Source of the DNA: Acidimicrobiales bacterium
GTDB lineage: Bacteria > Actinomycetota > Acidimicrobiia > Acidimicrobiales > JADJXE01
DNA: 64,000 nt
Assembly: GCA_016716005.1 (NCBI GenBank)
Contig: JADJXE010000001.1
Span: 2,369,001 to 2,433,000, forward strand
Direction: 5' to 3'
The position numbers were made by a program, and so were the translations under genes. Positions 9,867-18,977 of this stretch are shown one piece after another. Every line of letters begins with the position of its first letter. The stretch's first letter is position 1. The notes beneath the pieces were generated by a model that had not been told where the DNA came from, ran no database searches, and was given only the letters and a program-made list of their open reading frames with translations.

Positions 9867-10927
9867 GCGCGCCCGGCGCCTTCGCCCGGGCCGCCGCCCA
9901 GGTGGGGCCGCTCGACGGGGCCGCGGTGGCCGCGGCGCGGGCCCGGCACGCGTTGCTGGCCAAGCCGCTCGGGTCGCTGGGGCGCCTCGAGGATCTGGGC
10001 GCGCAGCTGGCGGGCATCGCCGGGGCCTGCCCGCCGCCGGTGCCCGAGCCGGCCGCCGTGGCCGTGTTCGCGGCCGACCACGGGGTGGCCTGCAGCGGGG
10101 TCACGCCGTGGCCGCAGGACGTCACCGGCCGCATGGTCGCGGCCTGCTGCGCCGGCGGCGCGGCCATCTCCGTGCTCGCCCGCCAGGTCGGCGCCCGGCT
10201 GGTGGTCGTCGACGTGGGCGTGGCCGGCGACCTGCCGCCGCACCCGCTGCTCGTCGACCGCAAGGTCGCCCGGGGTTCCGCCGACCTCTGCGTGGGGCCC
10301 GCTCTCGACGTCGACCAGACGGTGCTGGCCCTCGACGCCGGGGCCGAGACCGCGGCCCGGCTGGTGGCCGACGGCGCCCGCCTGCTGGTCACCGGCGAGA
10401 TGGGGATCGGCAACACCACGCCGGCGGCCGCGGTGGTGGCGAGCCTCACCGGGGCGGACGCGTCCCGCTGCACCGGACGGGGCACCGGGATCGACGACGC
10501 CACCCTCGCCCGCAAGACCGACGTCGTGGTCTCGGCGGTCGCCCGGCTGCCCGAGGGGGCGGGGCCGCTCGAGGTGGTCCGCCGGGTGGGAGGGCTCGAC
10601 ATCGCCGCCCTCGCCGGGTTCGTGGTGGGTGGGGCCGCCCTCGGGGTGCCGGTGGTGGTCGACGGCGTGATCGCCCTGGCCGCCCTGCTCGTCGCCGACG
10701 CCCACGTACCCGGCGTCCGCCACCGGGTGGTCGCCGGCCACCGTTCCACCGAGCCCGGTGCGACCGTCGCCCTCGAGCACCTGGGGCTCGTGCCCGTGCT
10801 CGACCTCGGGATGCGCCTGGGCGAGGGCACCGGGGCCTGCCTGGCCGTTCCGGTGGTGCAGGCCGCGGCTCGGGTGGTGGGGCAGATGGCGACCCTGGGC
10901 GACGCGGGCGTGGTCCCGCCCGGGTGA
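9863..10927 (+). CDS. cobT: Nicotinate-nucleotide-DMB phosphoribosyltransferase
   Basis: CobT activates the lower-ligand base (dimethylbenzimidazole) to alpha-ribazole phosphate. The protein has 354 residues. Family blocks are visible: KPLGSLGRLEDL at the start, FAADHGVACSGV, GEMGIGNTTPAAA, and the C-terminal LGEGTGA with the catalytic glutamate. GTG 9863 overlaps the cobO stop, and the stop overlaps the cbiZ start. Confidence 0.95.
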   Translation: MSAPGAFARAAAQVGPLDGAAVAAARARHALLAKPLGSLGRLEDLGAQLAGIAGACPPPVPEPAAVAVFAADHGVACSGVTPWPQDVTGRMVAACCAGGAAISVLARQVGARLVVVDVGVAGDLPPHPLLVDRKVARGSADLCVGPALDVDQTVLALDAGAETAARLVADGARLLVTGEMGIGNTTPAAAVVASLTGADASRCTGRGTGIDDATLARKTDVVVSAVARLPEGAGPLEVVRRVGGLDIAALAGFVVGGAALGVPVVVDGVIALAALLVADAHVPGVRHRVVAGHRSTEPGATVALEHLGLVPVLDLGMRLGEGTGACLAVPVVQAAARVVGQMATLGDAGVVPPG

Positions 10928-11607
10928 CGGTGCGGCTCGGCGCCCAGCTCCACCGCAGGGTGGAGGCCGGCCGGGAGCTGTGGGCCCTGGCGTGGCGACC
11001 GCCGCACCCGCTCCGGGTGGCGTCGACGAGCCTCGTGGGCGGCGGTGTCGGCGAGCGGTCGTGGTTCCTGAACGCGCAGGTGGCCGCCGACTACGGCCGC
11101 GTCGACGGGGCCGAGTACCTCCGCCGGCTGGCCTCCGGGTGCGGCGTCGACGAGGGGGGTGAGACGGGGGTCGGCATGCTCACCGCGGTCGACGTCCGCG
11201 CCGCCCGCCGCGCGGCCGACGGCGGCGTGGAGGTGGTCGCCACGGTGGGGCTGGGCTGGCCGACCTGGGCGGCGGCGCCCCCTGACGCCGACCCCGGCGT
11301 CGGGGGGCCCGGCACGGTGAACGTGTGGGTGGTGGTCCCGGCCGCCCTGTCCGACGCGGCCCTGGTGAACGCCGTCGCCACCGCCACCGAGGCGAAGGTG
11401 CAGGCCCTCCACGAGGCAGGGGTGGCGGGCACGGGCACCGCGTCCGACGCGGTGGCGGTGGCCGCCCCGACCGTCGGGGAGGCGGATCCGTTCGGCGGTC
11501 CCCGCTCGGCCTGGGGAGCGTGCCTGGCCCGGGCCGTGCACACCGCCGTGCTCGACGGGGCGCGGGCCGACGCGGCCGCAGCCCGAGCCGCGGGGCACCA
11601 CCGGTGA
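10924..11607 (+). CDS. cbiZ: Adenosylcobinamide amidohydrolase
   Basis: CbiZ-family enzyme of 227 residues that cleaves the aminopropanol arm from adenosylcobinamide (or pseudo-B12) to give adenosylcobyric acid, which CbiB can rebuild. The conserved TGTASDAVAVAAP block near residue 165 and LVGGGVGERSWFLNAQV near the N-terminus support the family. It sits between cobT and cobU with four-base overlaps on both sides. CbiZ is best known from archaea and some bacteria that remodel foreign corrinoids, so it is a notable member of this operon. Confidence 0.85.
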   Translation: MTVRLGAQLHRRVEAGRELWALAWRPPHPLRVASTSLVGGGVGERSWFLNAQVAADYGRVDGAEYLRRLASGCGVDEGGETGVGMLTAVDVRAARRAADGGVEVVATVGLGWPTWAAAPPDADPGVGGPGTVNVWVVVPAALSDAALVNAVATATEAKVQALHEAGVAGTGTASDAVAVAAPTVGEADPFGGPRSAWGACLARAVHTAVLDGARADAAAARAAGHHR

Positions 11608-12092
11608 TCGTCCTCGTCCTGGGCGGGGCCCGCTCCGGCAAGTCGGGGGTGGCCGAGGCACTGGCGGGCCGCTGGGGCGAGCCGGTCAGCTACCTGGCGA
11701 CCGGCTGGGCCGACGACGCCGACATGGCCGAGCGGATCGCCCTCCACCGGGCCCGGCGCCCGCGCTCGTGGACGACGGTGGAGGCGGGCACGGGTCTCGT
11801 GGCGGCCCTGCGTGAGGCGGCGGGCACCGCGCTGGTCGACTCGCTGGGCACGTGGCTGGCCGCCACGCCCGAGTTCGCGGTGGACGTCGACGGGCTGTGC
11901 CGGGCGCTGACGGCCCGGGCGGGCGACACGGTGCTGGTCAGCGACGAGGTGGGTCTCGGCGTGCACCCCGAGACCGAGGTCGGGCGGCGCTTCCGTGACG
12001 CGTTGGGCGAGGTGAACGCGGCCGTGGCCGCGGTGGCCGACGAGGCGGTGCTGGTGGTGGCCGGGCGGGTGCTCCGCCTCGACCGTCCGTGA
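11604..12092 (+). CDS. cobU: Adenosylcobinamide kinase/GTP transferase
   Basis: CobU/CobP bifunctional enzyme, 162 residues. It phosphorylates adenosylcobinamide and then attaches GMP. The P-loop GGARSGKS is at the N-terminus, VSYLATGWADDADMAERI matches the second family block, and VSDEVGLGVHP is the conserved nucleotide-binding block. GTG 11604 overlaps the cbiZ stop. It is slightly shorter than the usual 170-180 residues but all blocks are present. Confidence 0.94.
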   Translation: MIVLVLGGARSGKSGVAEALAGRWGEPVSYLATGWADDADMAERIALHRARRPRSWTTVEAGTGLVAALREAAGTALVDSLGTWLAATPEFAVDVDGLCRALTARAGDTVLVSDEVGLGVHPETEVGRRFRDALGEVNAAVAAVADEAVLVVAGRVLRLDRP

Positions 12093-12099
12093 GGCGCCG

Positions 12100-12828
12100 G
12101 TGAGCCGGCAGCGGCCCTTCCGGTCGGCGGTGGGCCTGCTGACGGTGGTGGGCGGCGCCGCGCCGCCGACCCCGCGGGCCCTGCCGTGGTTCGCGGTGGT
12201 CGGCGCCGGCCTGGGCGGGCTGCTCGGGGCGCTGTGGTGGGGCGCGGGCGAGGTGTGGCCGAGCGGCCTGGCCGCGGCGCTGGTGCTGGCGGCCGACCTG
12301 GCCCTCACCGGGCTGCTGCACGTCGACGGCCTGGCCGACACGGCCGACGGCCTCCTCCCCCACCTGTCCCGCCCGCGGCGGCTCGAGGTGATGGCCGGGC
12401 CGGACGTGGGCGCCTTCGCCATCGGGACGGTGGCCGCGGTGCTGCTGGTGCGGTGGGCCGCGCTCGGTGCGGCGCCGGCCGGGGTCGACGGTGTCGCCCT
12501 GCTCGCCGCCCTGTGGTGCGCGGCCCGCACGGCCATGGCCCTGGGGGTTGCCGCCCTGCCGCCGGCGCGCCCCGGTGGGCTGGCCGCCTCGTTCGCGGGC
12601 GGCCCGACGGCGGCCAGCGGCGCCGCAGGCCTGCTCCTGGTGGCCGCCGCGGTGGCGGTCGGCGACCCGCCGAGGACGGCCGCGGCCGTGGCGGTGGCGG
12701 CGATCGTGGCCGTGGCCGTGCTGTGGTTCGCCCGGTGGCGGCTGGGTGGCGTGACCGGCGACGTGCTGGGGGCGGTCGGGATCCTGTCCGAGACCGCCGG
12801 CCTGGTCGCGGCGGCGGCGAGGTGGTGA
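12100..12828 (+). CDS. cobS: Adenosylcobinamide-GDP ribazoletransferase
   Basis: CobS joins adenosylcobinamide-GDP and alpha-ribazole (phosphate), the last assembly step. The protein has 242 residues, is strongly hydrophobic and has about six membrane segments. The conserved acidic motif HVDGLADTADGLL is present near residue 70. GTG 12100 lies seven bases after cobU, and the TGA overlaps the GTG of cbiB. Confidence 0.94.
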   Translation: MSRQRPFRSAVGLLTVVGGAAPPTPRALPWFAVVGAGLGGLLGALWWGAGEVWPSGLAAALVLAADLALTGLLHVDGLADTADGLLPHLSRPRRLEVMAGPDVGAFAIGTVAAVLLVRWAALGAAPAGVDGVALLAALWCAARTAMALGVAALPPARPGGLAASFAGGPTAASGAAGLLLVAAAVAVGDPPRTAAAVAVAAIVAVAVLWFARWRLGGVTGDVLGAVGILSETAGLVAAAARW

Positions 12829-13787
12829 CGGCGCCGGGCTCGGCCCTGGGCGCCGCGGCTGGCATCGCCGTCGACCGGGCGGTGGGGGAGCCACCCGCGG
12901 CCGTGCACCCGGTCGCCCTCCTCGGCTCCGTGCTCGGGTGGCTCGAGCGGTCCACGTACCGCGATGCCCGGCTCGCCGGCGTCGTGCACGCCGCCCTGGG
13001 CACGGCCCTGGCCGCGGGCGCCGGGGTGGCGCTGCAGCGCGCCCTGGGGCCGGGACCGGCCACGGCGGCGGCCACGGCGGTCGCGGTCGCCGGCCGGATG
13101 CTGGGCGACACCGCTCTGGCCGTGGCCGTCGAGCTCGAGCGGGGGGACCTCGACCGGGCCCGCGTCCTGCTGCCGGCGCTCGTCGGGCGGGACCCGAGCG
13201 GCCTCGGCGAGGGGGCGATCGCCCGCGCCGTGGTCGAGTCGGTGGCCGAGAACACCGTCGACGCCGTCGTCGCCCCCGCCCTTTGGGGCGCCGTGCTGGG
13301 CGCTCCGGGCGCCCTCGGCTACCGGGCCGTCAACACCCTCGACGCCATGGTGGGGCACCGGTCGGCCCGCTACGAGCGGTTCGGCTGGGCCAGCGCCCGC
13401 CTCGACGACGCCGCCGGCTGGGTGCCGGCCCGGGTGGCGGCGGCCCTGGTCGCACTGGTCCGACCGGCGTCGGCCGGCGCGGTGTGGGAGGCGGTCCGCA
13501 GCGACGCCCGGGCGCACCCCTCTCCCAACGCGGGGGTGGCCGAGGCCGCCTTCGCCGCCGCCCTCGGCCTGCGGCTGGGCGGCGAGAACCGCTACGGCGA
13601 CCGGGTGGAGGTGCGGGCCACGTTGGGGGAGGGACGACCACCGGCGGCCGCCGACATCGGGCGAGCGGTGGGGCTCTCGGCCGACGTGGGTGCCGCCCTG
13701 GCCGGCGCGCTGGTGCTGACCGGCGGCCTCGGCCGGCGGCGCGGTCGGCTCAGGCCGCCAGCTGCTGCTTGGCGCCGCGCAGGGTGA
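12825..13787 (+). CDS. cbiB: Adenosylcobinamide-phosphate synthase
   Basis: CbiB/CobD membrane amide synthetase of 320 residues, joining aminopropanol (phosphate) to adenosylcobyric acid. Family blocks visible are IAVDRAVGEPPAAVHPV, GRDPSGLGEGAIARAVVESVAENTVDAVVAP, the NTLDAMVGHR loop and SPNAGVAEAAFA. It is the last gene of the cobalamin operon. Its final 38 bases overlap, tail to tail, the HdeD-like gene on the other strand. GTG 12822 is an alternative start one codon earlier. Confidence 0.93.
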   Translation: MTAPGSALGAAAGIAVDRAVGEPPAAVHPVALLGSVLGWLERSTYRDARLAGVVHAALGTALAAGAGVALQRALGPGPATAAATAVAVAGRMLGDTALAVAVELERGDLDRARVLLPALVGRDPSGLGEGAIARAVVESVAENTVDAVVAPALWGAVLGAPGALGYRAVNTLDAMVGHRSARYERFGWASARLDDAAGWVPARVAAALVALVRPASAGAVWEAVRSDARAHPSPNAGVAEAAFAAALGLRLGGENRYGDRVEVRATLGEGRPPAAADIGRAVGLSADVGAALAGALVLTGGLGRRRGRLRPPAAAWRRAG

Positions 13788-14319
13788 AGGCCGCGATGAT
13801 GTTCATGATCCCGCGGGCGAGGGCGGTGGCTCCCACCCAGATCACCAGCAGCGCGATCGAGCGGCCCTCGTAGCCGATGGCCCAGAAGGCGATGACGATC
13901 TCGGCGATCCCCACGACGAGGGTGAGCCACCACAGGTCGTTCTCCTGCTTGGTGAGGAGCGCGAAGACGACGTCGAACGTGCCCCGGAAGAGCAGGTACC
14001 AGGCGACGATGGCGGCCAGCGTGAGGAACGTCTGCTGGGGCCAGGCGAAGGCGACGATGCCGGCGATCAGGCCGATGACCCCCATCAGCGCGTGCAGCCA
14101 CTTCCAGTCGTCGACCATGGCGGCCTCGAAGAACTCGTTCACCCCGAAGAAGAGGAACATGAACCCGGCGAAGATCGCCACCGCGTACACCGTGGTGAAG
14201 TCGAACGACAGCACGACGAACGCGAAGATCAGCCAGGCGATCCCGGCGACGAGGAACAGCCACCAGGCCCTGGCGACCTCCCCCGCGGCCTCGCGGAGAT
14301 CCTGTTCGCTCGTGCCCAT
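13750..14319 (-). CDS. HdeD/DUF308-family membrane protein
   Basis: 189 residues with about six hydrophobic helices in three pairs, the DUF308/HdeD pattern (for example ALMGVIGLIAGIVAFAWPQQT and VVGIAEIVIAFWAIGYEG). HdeD in Escherichia coli is linked to acid resistance, but the function of actinomycete homologues is unknown. The gene is convergent with cbiB and overlaps its 3' end. It appears to be monocistronic. Confidence 0.85.
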   Translation of the reverse strand: MGTSEQDLREAAGEVARAWWLFLVAGIAWLIFAFVVLSFDFTTVYAVAIFAGFMFLFFGVNEFFEAAMVDDWKWLHALMGVIGLIAGIVAFAWPQQTFLTLAAIVAWYLLFRGTFDVVFALLTKQENDLWWLTLVVGIAEIVIAFWAIGYEGRSIALLVIWVGATALARGIMNIIAAFTLRGAKQQLAA

Positions 14320-14400
14320 GGCCCACGCCCTCCTCGTCGAGATCCGACGCGCATCCTACGGGGACGGGGCTCGCCGCCGGGGGACCGCGGGACCGACGGT

Positions 14401-15798
14401 TCAGACGCCGGTCTCGGCCTCCAGGCGACCCGACGACACGGCGGCCTGGAGGGCCTCGTAGTCACGGTCGTTCTGGTCGGCGTAGGCCGCGGCGAAGTCG
14501 GCGACGGCGCGGTCGAAGGTGTCGACGGCCTCGGCCTCACCCACGTACCCGGCGATCACCGCCGGGTCGGCCGAGCGGGCGTGGGCGCGGGCCAGCACGG
14601 CGCCGCACAGCGCCAGGTAGTCGGCGAGGATCGACGCGCCGAACGTGCTGATCTCGGCGGAGCCCTTCATGTCCCGCAGCTGGCGCACGTAGAAGTCGTG
14701 CTCCGGACCGGACGCCCAGCCGAGGAACAGGTCGCTGGCCGCCTGCATGATCTTCTGGCCGGCCACCACGCGGTGGCCCTCGTTGTCCCACGCCGGGGCG
14801 GTCGGTGAGTGGGGTGCCAGCACCGAGGTGTCGGCTTCCTTCACCTGCAGGAACAGGGGGTCGCCGTCGGCGCTGCTGAGCAGCACGATGAAGCACCGGG
14901 TGCCCACGCTGCCGACGCCCACGACCTTCAGGGCCACGTCCTCGAGCCGGAAGTGGTCGAGCAGCACCCGGCGCTCGTCGGTGAGCGTGGCGCGGTACGC
15001 CTCGAGGAAGCGCTCGACCACGTCCTGGTCGACCTCGTCACGGTGGGCGACGAGCGGCGGGTGGTCGGTGATCCGCCGGGTGCCCTCCTCGGTGAGCTCG
15101 GTGAGCTTGGGCAGGGCCCGGGCCGAGGTGTTCCGCCGGGCCTTCTGCACGGCCTTGTCGATGCGCTTGCGGTCGGCGGCCTCGCCTCGCTTCGTGGCCG
15201 CCGTGTCCAGCAGGGCGGCCACGGCATCGGCGTCGACCCGGAAGTACCAGCGATCCATCAGCGGCATCCGGGCGAGCGCGGCCATCGCGTGCCGATAGCT
15301 GCGCACGGCCGAGAGGGCGGCGTCGCGCCCGGCGGCGTCGCCCAGGCCGATGGATCGGGCGGCCACGACGGCGCTGGCCGTGAGCCGCTTGAGGTCCCAC
15401 TCCCACGGCCCGGCGAGGGTCTCGTCGAAGTCGTTCAGGTCGAACACCAGGTTGCGCTCGGGCGTGGCGAAGGTGCCGAAGTTCGACAGGTGCGCGTCGC
15501 CGCAGGCCTGCACGACCAGGCCGGTGTCGGGCGTGGCCGCCAGATCGTGGGCCATCATCGCCGCCGCCCCCCGGTAGTAGGCGAAGGCCGACTCGAGCAT
15601 GCGCCCGTAGCGGACCGGGAGGAGGCTCTGGAGGCGGGTCCGCCCCTGCTCCTCGAGGACGGCGACGGGGTCGGGGCGATCGGCCGGGGGCGTCCACGTG
15701 GCATGGGCCGTACGGGGCACCTGCCGGCGGAGCTCCTTGCCGGCCCCGAACCGCTCGTCGGCGACCGGCCGGTGCTCGGTGGGGCCGGCGCCGGCCAC
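14401..15798 (-). CDS. DUF2252 protein
   Basis: 465-residue DUF2252 protein with protein kinase-like sequence features. QACGDAHLSNFG (catalytic-loop-like) and FDLNDFDET (metal-loop-like) lie near residues 95-125, followed by a conserved DRWYFRVD segment. Substrate and reaction are not established for the family. The GTG start at 15798 lies one base past the stop of the lipoprotein gene on the same strand, so the two should form an operon. Confidence 0.85.
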   Translation of the reverse strand: MAGAGPTEHRPVADERFGAGKELRRQVPRTAHATWTPPADRPDPVAVLEEQGRTRLQSLLPVRYGRMLESAFAYYRGAAAMMAHDLAATPDTGLVVQACGDAHLSNFGTFATPERNLVFDLNDFDETLAGPWEWDLKRLTASAVVAARSIGLGDAAGRDAALSAVRSYRHAMAALARMPLMDRWYFRVDADAVAALLDTAATKRGEAADRKRIDKAVQKARRNTSARALPKLTELTEEGTRRITDHPPLVAHRDEVDQDVVERFLEAYRATLTDERRVLLDHFRLEDVALKVVGVGSVGTRCFIVLLSSADGDPLFLQVKEADTSVLAPHSPTAPAWDNEGHRVVAGQKIMQAASDLFLGWASGPEHDFYVRQLRDMKGSAEISTFGASILADYLALCGAVLARAHARSADPAVIAGYVGEAEAVDTFDRAVADFAAAYADQNDRDYEALQAAVSSGRLEAETGV

Positions 15799-15799
15799 C

Positions 15800-16372
15800 T
15801 CAGCCGCCGCTCCCGACCCCGATGTCCTGGCAGGAGGGGGTGTCGTCGATGGCTTGCCGCAGCTCGCCGCGCGGGTCGAGGCCCTGGAGGCTGCTCCAGG
15901 TGTCGGCCACGTTGGTGAGCACCGAGCCGAGGTCGGTGGCGATGGAGCCGAGGCCTTCGGCCAGGTCGGCGACGCCGCCGTCGCTCAGCCCGTCGAAGGT
16001 CGCCTTGACGTCGTCGATCGTCGACTGGGTCTCGTCGACGAGGTCCTCGAGGTCCTGCTGGGCCTGCGCGCCGTCGGCGGTGTCCGGCACGCCTGCCTCC
16101 TTGACCTGATCCACCAACGTCGTGGTGGCGTCGACCACACCGTCGACCGCGGTCTGGAGGTTGTCGCTGATCGAGCCGCCGGAGAAGTCGCCGAGCTGCT
16201 GGACCGATTCGCTGACGGCGCTCTCCCAGTCCTTGATCGACGTGCAGACCTCGTCGGCCCACGCCTCGGCCGATGATGTCTGGCCCGAGCTGTCGTCGTC
16301 GTCACCGCAGGCGGTGACCGCGAGGAGCAGGCCGGCGGCGAGGATGGCGGCGAGGGCTCTGCGCAGGACCAT
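15800..16372 (-). CDS. Putative lipoprotein, Asp/Ser-rich, helical
   Basis: 190-residue exported protein with a signal peptide and lipobox (AVTAC), followed by an acidic linker and a long amphipathic helical body, ending with a Cys near the C-terminus (PSCQDIG). It resembles many uncharacterised actinomycete lipoproteins. ATG 16372 is supported by AGAAGGA upstream. A TAGTGT -10 at 16431-16426 would give a leader of about 47 bases. Confidence 0.75.
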   Translation of the reverse strand: MVLRRALAAILAAGLLLAVTACGDDDDSSGQTSSAEAWADEVCTSIKDWESAVSESVQQLGDFSGGSISDNLQTAVDGVVDATTTLVDQVKEAGVPDTADGAQAQQDLEDLVDETQSTIDDVKATFDGLSDGGVADLAEGLGSIATDLGSVLTNVADTWSSLQGLDPRGELRQAIDDTPSCQDIGVGSGG

Positions 16373-16499
16373 GGCACGTCCTTCTCGGGAGGGATCCGGT
16401 GGACCGACGACGGTCGTCGCCGCCGACACTACCGGCGGGCGATGGCCGGGCGGCCGCGGCGCGGCCGGCCGCTCGGGACGGCCCCGTCAGGCCGGGACG

Positions 16500-17849
16500 T
16501 CAGGCGGCGGCGTCGGGGCTGGCGGCCAGCGCGGCGTCGACGGCGTCGACCACCGCCGACCGCCGGGCGCGGAGGTCGGCGAGGAGGTCCTGGTGACGGG
16601 CCAGGCGCGACGCCGACAGGCGGGCGTTTCGGAACCGCCCGGCGGTCTCCCACCACACCACCGCGGCGTGGCCGCAGGCCGGCCCCCCGACGAACGCCCA
16701 CCGCCACGGGTGCCGGACCTTGCGCCAGCGGAGCGCCAGCGCCCACGCCAGCCAGGTGAGGGGGAAGGCGACCAGCGACGTGAGCAGGCCGAAGTTGGCC
16801 CGGCTCACGGGGGCCATCGGGCGCTTCCAGAGCTGCCGGAGCCCCACCAGGGTGGGGCCGTTCAGGGCGGTGCCGACCCCGGCCGGCGCGGTGAGGGCGA
16901 CCAGCTTCACCAGCCGGCGGGCGACCGTGTGGCGAAGCTGCGGCAGCCCCTCGCCCGGTGCCACGACGGCGTCGGTGAGGCCCAGCAGGTCGAGCTCGTG
17001 GCGGTAGGCGGCGGCGGCGTCGAGCACCGGCCCGCGGACCTCGTCGGGCGCGTGGGTGAGCCGGTTGAGGACCGGCTCGTAGCTGGCCACCGGCACCTCG
17101 CGGCGGGGATCGGTGTCGGCCGGGCGCTGCCGCACCGTGGCCGCGAACTCGAGGTCGTTCAGGTCGCGCACGTCGCCCCAGTCGAGGGCGACCGTGCGCA
17201 GCGCCTCACGGACGGCGTCGGTGAGGCGGTCGACGGCCCCGCGGTTGTCCTCGCCGGCCGGCTCGCCGTCGGGCGCGAGCGTGCCGATCACGGCGTCGAG
17301 GTCGATGGGCTCGCCCACCCGCACCAGCGCCCGCGTGCGGGGCGACGTCTTCTCCTCGTAGACCAGGCCGACCGGCACGATCAGCACCCCGGAGGTGCCG
17401 GCCTCGCGGGCGCCCAGCGCGATCCGCGCCGCCCCGGTGTGGAGCCGGCCGATCCGGGGCTCGTCCACGACCGTCCCCTCCGGGAACACCGCGACCGCCC
17501 CGCCCCGGGCCAGCACCCGGTGGCACTCGGCGAACGTGCTGCGGTTGCCGGCGGTGGCGCCGTCGTCGGCGCGGTACACGGGCACCGCGCCGGCCAGGTC
17601 GAGGGCCAGCCCCACCGGCTTGGCCTTCCACAGGGTCGACTTGGCCAGGAAGCGCAGGGGCCGGGGCGACGTGGCGTAGAGCAGGGCCGGGTCGACGAAC
17701 CCGTTGGCGTGGGTCGCCACGACCACCAGGGGGGCGTCGCGCAGCAGCTGGTGGACGCCGCGGACCTCGCGGTCGCGGAACCAGCCGCGCATGGCCAGGT
17801 CGGCGACGACCCGGATCGTGCGCTGGGCGGTGTCGAGGGCGGTGGGCAC
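16500..17849 (-). CDS. 1-acyl-glycerol-3-phosphate acyltransferase-like protein
   Basis: 449-residue PlsC-family acyltransferase. The catalytic box is HANGFVDP (HxxxxD variant HxxxxxD) and the substrate box FPEGTVV. A C-terminal half of about 200 residues, with hydrophobic stretches (LTSLVAFPLTWLAWALAL), suggests a membrane-bound enzyme acting on lysophospholipid or glycerol-3-phosphate. It is longer than simple PlsC proteins. The acyl acceptor cannot be deduced. Confidence 0.85.
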   Translation of the reverse strand: MPTALDTAQRTIRVVADLAMRGWFRDREVRGVHQLLRDAPLVVVATHANGFVDPALLYATSPRPLRFLAKSTLWKAKPVGLALDLAGAVPVYRADDGATAGNRSTFAECHRVLARGGAVAVFPEGTVVDEPRIGRLHTGAARIALGAREAGTSGVLIVPVGLVYEEKTSPRTRALVRVGEPIDLDAVIGTLAPDGEPAGEDNRGAVDRLTDAVREALRTVALDWGDVRDLNDLEFAATVRQRPADTDPRREVPVASYEPVLNRLTHAPDEVRGPVLDAAAAYRHELDLLGLTDAVVAPGEGLPQLRHTVARRLVKLVALTAPAGVGTALNGPTLVGLRQLWKRPMAPVSRANFGLLTSLVAFPLTWLAWALALRWRKVRHPWRWAFVGGPACGHAAVVWWETAGRFRNARLSASRLARHQDLLADLRARRSAVVDAVDAALAASPDAAA

Positions 17850-17862
17850 GGCGGTCGGCGGC

Positions 17863-18228
17863 CTACTGCTGCGAGAGCAGCTTGCTCTTGGCCTGCTCCC
17901 ACTCGTCGTCGGTGAGCTTTCCCCGGTCGTGCAGCTCCGAGAGCCTGTGCAGGTGGTCGGCCATGATCGAGGCGTCGTAGGCCTCCTGCGAGCCCGCCAT
18001 GGCCCGCTTCTCCTCGGGCGTGGTGGCCACCGGGCGCACCAGCAGGTAGACGAGCGTCCCGAAGAAGGGCACGAGCAGCACGGCCAGCACCCAGACGGCC
18101 TTCCCGGCGCCGGGAAGGTCCTGGCGCCCGAAGATGTCGACGAGGGCGAAGATCCACAGCATCAGCAGGGGCACCCAGATGACGAGCAGCCAGAACACGT
18201 CCCAGAAGTCGATCGAGGCGAGGACCAT
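17863..18228 (-). CDS. PLDc_N/SHOCT membrane protein
   Basis: 121 residues: two membrane helices (FWLLVIWVPLLMLWIFALVDIF and AVWVLAVLLVPFFGTLVYLL) of the phospholipase-D N-terminal (PLDc_N) type, followed by a C-terminal SHOCT motif (LSELHDRGKLTDDEWEQAKSKLL). The SHOCT domain is a short oligomerisation or membrane-associated module. ATG 18228 is preferred because an upstream extension would be low-complexity. Confidence 0.85.
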   Translation of the reverse strand: MVLASIDFWDVFWLLVIWVPLLMLWIFALVDIFGRQDLPGAGKAVWVLAVLLVPFFGTLVYLLVRPVATTPEEKRAMAGSQEAYDASIMADHLHRLSELHDRGKLTDDEWEQAKSKLLSQQ

Positions 18229-18289
18229 GGTTGGCGCTCCCGTGGCGGCGGACGAGGCGGAACGGTAGCCGGGGCGCGAGGATGCCGGC

Positions 18290-18955
18290 GTGGGCGTGCT
18301 GGCATCGGCCGTCGTGAACCTCGTCCTGCTGGTGGCCATCGCAGCGCTCGTCGTCGGTGGCGTCGCCGGGTTCCGCTACGCGGTGCGGGCCAACCGCAGG
18401 GGCCCGAGCGGCGCCGGGGGCGAGCGGATCGACCCCTTCGCTGTGGGCGAGCCCTGGCGGCGCTACGTGGCCGACGCCCTCCAGGCCCGCACCCGCTTCG
18501 GCGACGCGGTGGCGGGCGTGCGGTCCGGCCCCGTGCGCGACCGGCTGGTGGAGGTGCAGCGACGCCTCGAAGAGGGGGTGCGGGAGTGCTGGGCCGTGGC
18601 CCGCCGGGGTGCCCAGCTCGACCGCGCCCGCGACGCGGTGCAGGCCGACGCGGCGCGCGCCGAGCTCGTCCGGCTCGAGTCCGGCGAGGTGCTCGACGCG
18701 GATCCGGCACGCGTCGAGGCCCTGCGGGGCCGGGTGGCGTCGTTCGACCGGCTCACGACCGTGGAGCAGGACTCGCTGGCCAAGCTCCGCGTGCTCCAGG
18801 CTCGCCTCGACGAGGTGGTCGCCCGGGGGATCGAGCTGTCGATGCGCACCGACGACGTGGATGCGGCCGCCAGCCTCGGCGGCGAGGTCGACGACGTGGT
18901 GCTCGAGCTGGAGGCCCTCCGCCAGGCCCTCGAGGAGACGGGGGCCGGCGGCTGA
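18290..18955 (+). CDS. Hypothetical membrane-anchored coiled-coil protein
   Basis: 221 residues with one N-terminal membrane helix (VVNLVLLVAIAALVVGGVAG) and a long Arg/Glu/Ala-rich helical body with coiled-coil character. No enzyme motif is seen. It is divergent from the SHOCT protein across 61 bases and convergent with the GntR gene. Function unknown. Confidence 0.7.
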   Translation: MGVLASAVVNLVLLVAIAALVVGGVAGFRYAVRANRRGPSGAGGERIDPFAVGEPWRRYVADALQARTRFGDAVAGVRSGPVRDRLVEVQRRLEEGVRECWAVARRGAQLDRARDAVQADAARAELVRLESGEVLDADPARVEALRGRVASFDRLTTVEQDSLAKLRVLQARLDEVVARGIELSMRTDDVDAAASLGGEVDDVVLELEALRQALEETGAGG

Positions 18956-18977
18956 GCGCGTCGGCGAGCCGAGCGCC